A stretch of DNA of 34,562 bases, taken from contig JAGWTM010000010.1 in the NCBI GenBank assembly GCA_028868975.1, positions 1 to 34,562 of the forward strand. Direction: 5' to 3'. The notes under the pieces were generated by a model. That model was not told the origin of the DNA. It saw only the letters and a program-made list of their open reading frames with translations, and made no database searches. Shown piece after piece: positions 29,729-34,562 of this stretch. The DNA is from Actinomycetales bacterium. GTDB lineage: Bacteria > Actinomycetota > Actinomycetes > Actinomycetales > Microbacteriaceae. Every line of letters starts with the position of its first letter. Position 1 is the stretch's first letter. The position numbers were made by a program, and so were the translations under genes.

Positions 29729-31738
29729 TCAGCTATTCAGCGATTGGTATCGTTCTCGCAGATCATCCAATGTTTCACCCTCGAGCGAACCTAATCGCCA
29801 GACTTTCCAGCCGTTGTAGTTTGAAGTTGTGAAGTGCCGCGTGGCAGCTGTGGGCGTTTCATACTCATCCCCGTCAGCAACGGCGATCATCCCACCATCG
29901 GTTATGCGAGCAACGTTAATCTCTTGAAGATTCGGTCTAGCCCAGAAAATTTCATCATCGGCGCTTATCAAGCCCTCAGCTAGCAAATCGCCGATTGTTA
30001 GCTCTTCCTTTTCCATCTCAATGGCAATTTTCGAATAACGACTGTTATAAATTTCGGGCATTGGCCAGGTTTTCACGACTAATCTCAACATCTCCTCGGA
30101 CCTGCTCATTAATTCGCTCTCAGTCCAGTTCTCAAAATCAGTCAGCCGCTTGGTCATAGCAAACTTAGATGACTCGAACCCGATAATCGGGGTGTGCTTC
30201 TTTTCATCAAACGATCGATTACCGAGCTCAGCGTTGTATGTAGTTAGAGTCAAATTAGCGATCGTGTGGAGCCACCTTTCGCGCACTGAAGATAGCTCCG
30301 GTCCAACTTCTTGCTCCCAAGCGCGAGTGGAGGTCTGCGGCATTATGTGCTCGATTGATACTTTCGAACCGATAGTAAATCCCTTTGGGTCAAGGGTTGA
30401 TTCGAGCGATTGCAGGATGAATGAAGCCAACGGGCTTGAATAAAGGTCAAAGGAGCCGCCCTTACGCATCACCTCCTCATCGAGCGGAAACCGCATTCTG
30501 CCAGAGCCGAGGGACAAGAGAGCATCCGCGAGCGCATCTGCCCCTTCTCGTTGCGAGCGTTCCATTAGGTCGAAGCAACTCGCTACCACCTTGTCAAGTG
30601 CGTTATTTCCTAGACCACAGAATGCTCTTCTAACGACGTAGCTCTCAAGATAACCGAGCGCCTTTATGAGCCTCTTGGAGTCAAAGTCACTTCCTAAGGA
30701 ATCCCGATTAGCCCACTTCATCACAAGCGGGTTCAGGACGCGGTTTCGCGTAGCCCTGTATGCAGCCAAACGCATTCCAAGGGGATCCTTAGCGTCAAGT
30801 TCGCTCCAGCTAAGAAGTTTGTATGCCTTAGCCAAATCTTTCATAGACTTCAGGACTTCTGATCGGGAGTCACCATTAGACATGGCCTGGCGAAAGTCAC
30901 GTTTGAACGTATCAAAAACATCCCGCTGCAACGGGTATTTTTTGTTGGTTACTGTCAGATACATGCGCATGAAATCTTCGAACTCTGTATCCTTACGACC
31001 CTTGAAATCCAGCTCGATAGGCGACCAATAATGGTCGTACAGATGAGATTGATCTTCTGGCTCGAGGTCCATGAGAACGAAATTGCGAATCAAGTCTGTT
31101 TGGGACAGAGATTTTCCTGTTGAATTGAGACTCTCGAAAATCGCCTGCGGGTGGTCATCTCTTGCGCTTAGCGCGATGTATACCACATCCAGCCTTGAGA
31201 GAGCAGACCATAAATCAGCGCTGGAGAGTCCCTGTTCTTTTGCTTCGTCACGCATAAACAAGAAATTGCGATGGACTCTTGATGCATCTGGTGTTATCTC
31301 AACGCCTGCCGCAATTGCGTCAACCAGATTCCTGAACGATTCGTCATCGGTCCTCGTCAGTTGCAGTTTGTAATAGTCAGGGGTTTTAGCTTTTTCGTCA
31401 GCGTTACGGATTAGGCGGTTTAGCTTCTTTTTCAGTTCACCCGGCTCCAAATTTTCGCTACTCAAGACAGCAAGAAACAGGAGGCTCAATGTGGTCAAAC
31501 GCTGTTGGCCGTCTATGACAACGAATTGATTGACTCCATCCGCTTTGGCTTGATGGGAGACATAAACGATTGAACCTACAAAGTGGCGTTTAGCGTCTGA
31601 CGTAGCCACCTGCGCTATGTCTTTAACTAGGTCGCGGCAATGCTTTGTTTCCCAGGAGTAGAGTCTTTGGAAATGCGGGACCACGAAATGTTTCGTGCCA
31701 TCAAAAAGTCGGATGAAGTCTGTTTCTTTTGCTTCCAA
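29729..31738 (-). CDS. DUF262 + DUF1524 (GmrSD-type) protein with C-terminal RAMA-like domain; candidate modification-dependent restriction factor
   Basis: FVVIDGQQRLTTLSLLFLAV and IFESLNSTGKSLSQTDLIRNFVLM (DUF262); SIEHIMPQTS...LHTIANLTLTTYNAELGNRSFDEKK (DUF1524/HNH); C-terminus LTIGDLLAEGLISADDEIFW...ITDGGMIAVADGDEYETPTAATRHFTTSNYNGWKVWRL (RAMA-like). TTG start. Confidence 0.88.
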   Translation of the reverse strand: MEAKETDFIRLFDGTKHFVVPHFQRLYSWETKHCRDLVKDIAQVATSDAKRHFVGSIVYVSHQAKADGVNQFVVIDGQQRLTTLSLLFLAVLSSENLEPGELKKKLNRLIRNADEKAKTPDYYKLQLTRTDDESFRNLVDAIAAGVEITPDASRVHRNFLFMRDEAKEQGLSSADLWSALSRLDVVYIALSARDDHPQAIFESLNSTGKSLSQTDLIRNFVLMDLEPEDQSHLYDHYWSPIELDFKGRKDTEFEDFMRMYLTVTNKKYPLQRDVFDTFKRDFRQAMSNGDSRSEVLKSMKDLAKAYKLLSWSELDAKDPLGMRLAAYRATRNRVLNPLVMKWANRDSLGSDFDSKRLIKALGYLESYVVRRAFCGLGNNALDKVVASCFDLMERSQREGADALADALLSLGSGRMRFPLDEEVMRKGGSFDLYSSPLASFILQSLESTLDPKGFTIGSKVSIEHIMPQTSTRAWEQEVGPELSSVRERWLHTIANLTLTTYNAELGNRSFDEKKHTPIIGFESSKFAMTKRLTDFENWTESELMSRSEEMLRLVVKTWPMPEIYNSRYSKIAIEMEKEELTIGDLLAEGLISADDEIFWARPNLQEINVARITDGGMIAVADGDEYETPTAATRHFTTSNYNGWKVWRLGSLEGETLDDLRERYQSLNS

Positions 31739-31755
31739 AATTGCCCCCAGAAAAA

Positions 31756-32988
31756 CTAGCTCAAGAGTAGCTTAATGTCCTTAATGTTGAAGGGATCTCC
31801 TTCACCGATTTGAGCCCACGAGCCGAACCCCTGCTGCTGCATCGACTCGAGCAGGTTGCCGAGCTTCTTCGGGCGCTGCTCAAGACGCACTCGGTAGCCG
31901 GCAGCAATCGCCTCGGCCTGCGCGTTTAGCGCGGCGGCAACGCATACCGGTGAGTTTGAATTTAGGACGAGCACGAGTGCCTTTGGATCACTACCCTCTG
32001 CCCCATCGACCAAATCAACGGCACGCTCGAAGCCGATCGAGATGCCGACAGCCGGGGCGTCCTGTCCGAGCCAACGCCCGACCATGCCGTCGTAGCGACC
32101 GCCACCACCGATGGATGAGCCCGAGCCCGGGTGTTCGATTTCAAAGATTGGGCCGGTGTAGTAGCCCATGCCGCGCACGAGGGTTGGGTCAAAGCGCAAC
32201 TTGCCCTTGCCGTGACGGGCTTCGATTGCGTTGAAGATGGCGGCGAGTTCGGCAGGCGCATCCAAAACGCCCTCGAGCGTTGATAGCCAACCGGATGCGG
32301 CCTCGGCCACCTTGGCTCCGAACTTCTCGCCGAGTTCAGCGATGACACCTTCGGCAAAAATCTTGTCGAGCTTGTCGATGATGATCATGGCTTGGCCGCG
32401 GTCAGCCTCAGCGACGCCAAGCCCGTCGAGCAGGTTCGCCAGCAGCACGCGGTGGTTGACGCGGATGGTCGCGTCGGCCAGGCCGATTGCGGCGAGCGCA
32501 TCCAGCGACGCGTTGAGGAGTTCGATTTCGGCTAGCTCGCTCGATTCACCGATGATGTCGATGTCACACTGAACAAACTGACGGTAGCGACCCTTTTGCG
32601 GGCGCTCGGCACGCCAAACCGGGCCGGTTTGCAGCGCCTTGAACACCGTTGGCAGCTTGGCGCGGTTCGTCGCGTAATAACGGGTCAATGGGACGGTTAG
32701 GTCGTAACGAAGACCAAGGTCGGCAAGGCCGTCGGCCGAATCGCCGGATGCGAATAGCGCCGACTCAAGTTCTGCCCCGCGCTTCATGACACGGAAGGCG
32801 AGCTTCTCATTGTCGCCGCCCTGACCCGAGGTTAGGCGCGCGAGGTCTTCGAGCGCTGGGGTTTCGATCTCCTGGAAGCCGTGCGAAAGGTAGGTCTCGC
32901 GAATCTGGGTGAGAATCTGGTCTCTGTGCGACTTTTCTAGGGGTAGAAAGTCACGCATGCCGCGAGGCGGGTGCACGTCTTTAGCCAT
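31756..32988 (-). CDS. hisS: Histidyl-tRNA synthetase
   Basis: PPRGMRDFLP, LRYDLTVPLTRYYA, GPVWRAERPQKGRYRQFVQCDIDIIG, VRGMGYYTGPIFEIEHPGSGSSIGGGGRYDGM. Confidence 0.96.
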   Translation of the reverse strand: MAKDVHPPRGMRDFLPLEKSHRDQILTQIRETYLSHGFQEIETPALEDLARLTSGQGGDNEKLAFRVMKRGAELESALFASGDSADGLADLGLRYDLTVPLTRYYATNRAKLPTVFKALQTGPVWRAERPQKGRYRQFVQCDIDIIGESSELAEIELLNASLDALAAIGLADATIRVNHRVLLANLLDGLGVAEADRGQAMIIIDKLDKIFAEGVIAELGEKFGAKVAEAASGWLSTLEGVLDAPAELAAIFNAIEARHGKGKLRFDPTLVRGMGYYTGPIFEIEHPGSGSSIGGGGRYDGMVGRWLGQDAPAVGISIGFERAVDLVDGAEGSDPKALVLVLNSNSPVCVAAALNAQAEAIAAGYRVRLEQRPKKLGNLLESMQQQGFGSWAQIGEGDPFNIKDIKLLLS

Positions 32989-33027
32989 GCATCAAGTTTG
33001 GCACAGGACGCATACGCATCCCCTACG

Positions 33028-34311
33028 TTACAAATCAAGGATTTCGTCGGGGCGGCGGTTATGGATCATGTCAGGGTATTCCAGCTCCAGGGTGTCTAGG
33101 AGCCCAAGGACACTGCTGTAGCCACCAGATTCGGCCAACTTCAGAGTTTCTTGCGCCAACTGAAGTCCGCTGACGAGAAGGAGCGGATACGAATCCTCAA
33201 TAACCTCAATCTGGGAAGGCTTTGAGAAATAACTAGTCGTCACGTAAGCACCAATCCAGCCACGTTTCAGTCGGGCTACTGTACGAGCCAGCGCAACACC
33301 ATTAGTCGGTTTATCTAGCGCCTCGCACTTGGCCTGCCCTAAAACAATGACATCCACCGACCCGAAGCCGCCACCAAGGCGGATCTTTCCGACGAAGTCG
33401 ACCCCGCCGTCGCCGGAGCCTTTAGTAACCCAACCTTCAAGGTAATTTCCACCATTGCTGTTGACCACGCTCATGACCACACGGCTAGCGAGCAGTTCGA
33501 AACGATGCTTGCCTTTTGTGGAATAGAAGTCGTAAATCTCTCGCAATGCCTTATGTTCGCGTGAACCGACTTCGGGCATTTGCGACTGCGGTGGCTCAAC
33601 TTTCGCTAGTGCCGCCCGACGACGGAAACTCTCAACTCTTTGCACGCCGAGACGCACGAACATCTTCCAGGAATTAGGGGCCAGCCTATTTTGACTTTTT
33701 AGATCGAGGGTCGCATCGCGGCGTTCTCTAATCCAATCCCAATTCAGCTCTTCGTCCTCTTCACTCAGACTTAAGACAGCGAAAGTGAAGACATAATTCG
33801 TGAAATAACCAATTGCAGGGTTGTATTGCGTTACAAGTTCGGCTCGCTCAACAATTCCGAAACCCTGGAACTTGAGAATTCCACTTGCAACGCGTTCAAA
33901 AAGTATCAGCGGAGTAGATGACTCACGAATCTCGCGGTCACCGCTTGTGTGGGCCCTCATAGCTTCGAGCAAAACTTTGTTGCCTGGCGCCAGTGAAGGG
34001 TCGCCAGCAGACTTCGCGTCGCCAAAATAACGCACATAACCTAAATCCGGTTCGAAGACATCGTGCCAGGGATTCCATTCTGTGCCTCGAGAGTGAGGCG
34101 ATGACGAAATCAAAATGGCAGGTTTTGGCTGAGGGCTTTTAGAGCTGCCTTTGGTTGCAGCCATTGGGTTAATGCCCTTTTCAAGTGAAGCCACCGGACG
34201 CCCAGGATCCTGAGTAATAAAGGTGAAACTCGGCCTTCCATTTACTGTTTCATCAACAGCAACCTTTGACAACTTGTAGTGGTATTCCCGACCTGAACGA
34301 AACTTCCCCAT
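33028..34311 (-). CDS. AspBHI-like modification-dependent restriction endonuclease (N-terminal recognition domain + Mrr-type catalytic domain)
   Basis: N-terminal EWNPWHDVFEPDLGYVRYFGDAKSAGDPSLAPGNKVLLEAM...TPLILFERVASGILKFQGFGIVERAELV; C-terminal HRFELLASRVVMSVV, GSGDGGVDFVGKIRLGG, VIVLGQAKCEAL (D...QxK) and GAYVTTSYFS. Confidence 0.85.
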   Translation of the reverse strand: MGKFRSGREYHYKLSKVAVDETVNGRPSFTFITQDPGRPVASLEKGINPMAATKGSSKSPQPKPAILISSSPHSRGTEWNPWHDVFEPDLGYVRYFGDAKSAGDPSLAPGNKVLLEAMRAHTSGDREIRESSTPLILFERVASGILKFQGFGIVERAELVTQYNPAIGYFTNYVFTFAVLSLSEEDEELNWDWIRERRDATLDLKSQNRLAPNSWKMFVRLGVQRVESFRRRAALAKVEPPQSQMPEVGSREHKALREIYDFYSTKGKHRFELLASRVVMSVVNSNGGNYLEGWVTKGSGDGGVDFVGKIRLGGGFGSVDVIVLGQAKCEALDKPTNGVALARTVARLKRGWIGAYVTTSYFSKPSQIEVIEDSYPLLLVSGLQLAQETLKLAESGGYSSVLGLLDTLELEYPDMIHNRRPDEILDL

Positions 34312-34355
34312 TTCGCCAGGATCTCATAAGCCGCCTAAAAGATCTTATTGACGGC

Positions 34356-34562
34356 CTAGTCCTCGGCAGGAACAGCGATCACGCCAGCGTCGACCGCATC
34401 CGCGAGCTCATACTCACGAATTTCAGTTCCGAGCGCACGCACAGCACCACGTAGCGCACGCTCCGAGTCAAGGCCGGCGGCACGAGCCGACTGCACGACC
34501 GCAAGCAGGATCGCCCCAAGCTCATCCTCACTGGTGATGCTGAAGGCGCCAGGCGCATCGGC
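34356..34562 (-). CDS. mazG: MazG nucleotide pyrophosphohydrolase, 3' end only (partial at right edge)
   Basis: Frame open from the edge to TAG at 34356-34358: ADAPGAFSITSEDELGAILLAVVQSARAAGLDSERALRGAVRALGTEIREYELADAVDAGVIAVPAED. Missed by the ORF track because it has no start in the window. Confidence 0.8.
   Translation of the reverse strand, partial: ADAPGAFSITSEDELGAILLAVVQSARAAGLDSERALRGAVRALGTEIREYELADAVDAGVIAVPAED

Overview
The window is a mostly ordinary, gene-dense actinobacterial chromosome segment. It looks Microbacteriaceae-like from gene content and order; this is inference, since I ran no search. Housekeeping genes recognised: ychF, a DnaQ-like exonuclease, an acyltransferase, a PfkB kinase, glpX, class II fba, ispH, xseA, xseB, a DUF4245-like gene, a beta-carbonic anhydrase, fumC, an A24 prepilin peptidase, a PIN-PhoH gene, uppS, hemolysin III, a DUF4307-like gene, greA, an FTR1/EfeU permease, ilvA, a YcaQ-like gene, htpX, lemA, one tRNA, ndh, DUF501, an FtsB/DivIC-like gene, eno, hisS and the 3' end of mazG (cut by the window edge and absent from the ORF track). 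The least ordinary part is about 28.6-34.4 kb. There, two predicted modification-dependent restriction proteins sit in the same orientation as, and on either side of, hisS: an AspBHI-like/Mrr-type endonuclease, and a DUF262-DUF1524 protein with a RAMA-like C-terminus. Nearby are a small HTH gene, an overlapping 76-aa ORF with a repeat cluster at its 5' end, several palindromes, and an unexplained noncoding stretch. Other points of interest: a tRNA with a UAA anticodon and Leu-like D-arm but a short variable region, an inverted repeat between glpX and fba, and a DtxR/IdeR-like dyad upstream of a lone efeU. Assignments come from reading translated proteins for family motifs; no alignment or structure prediction was run.
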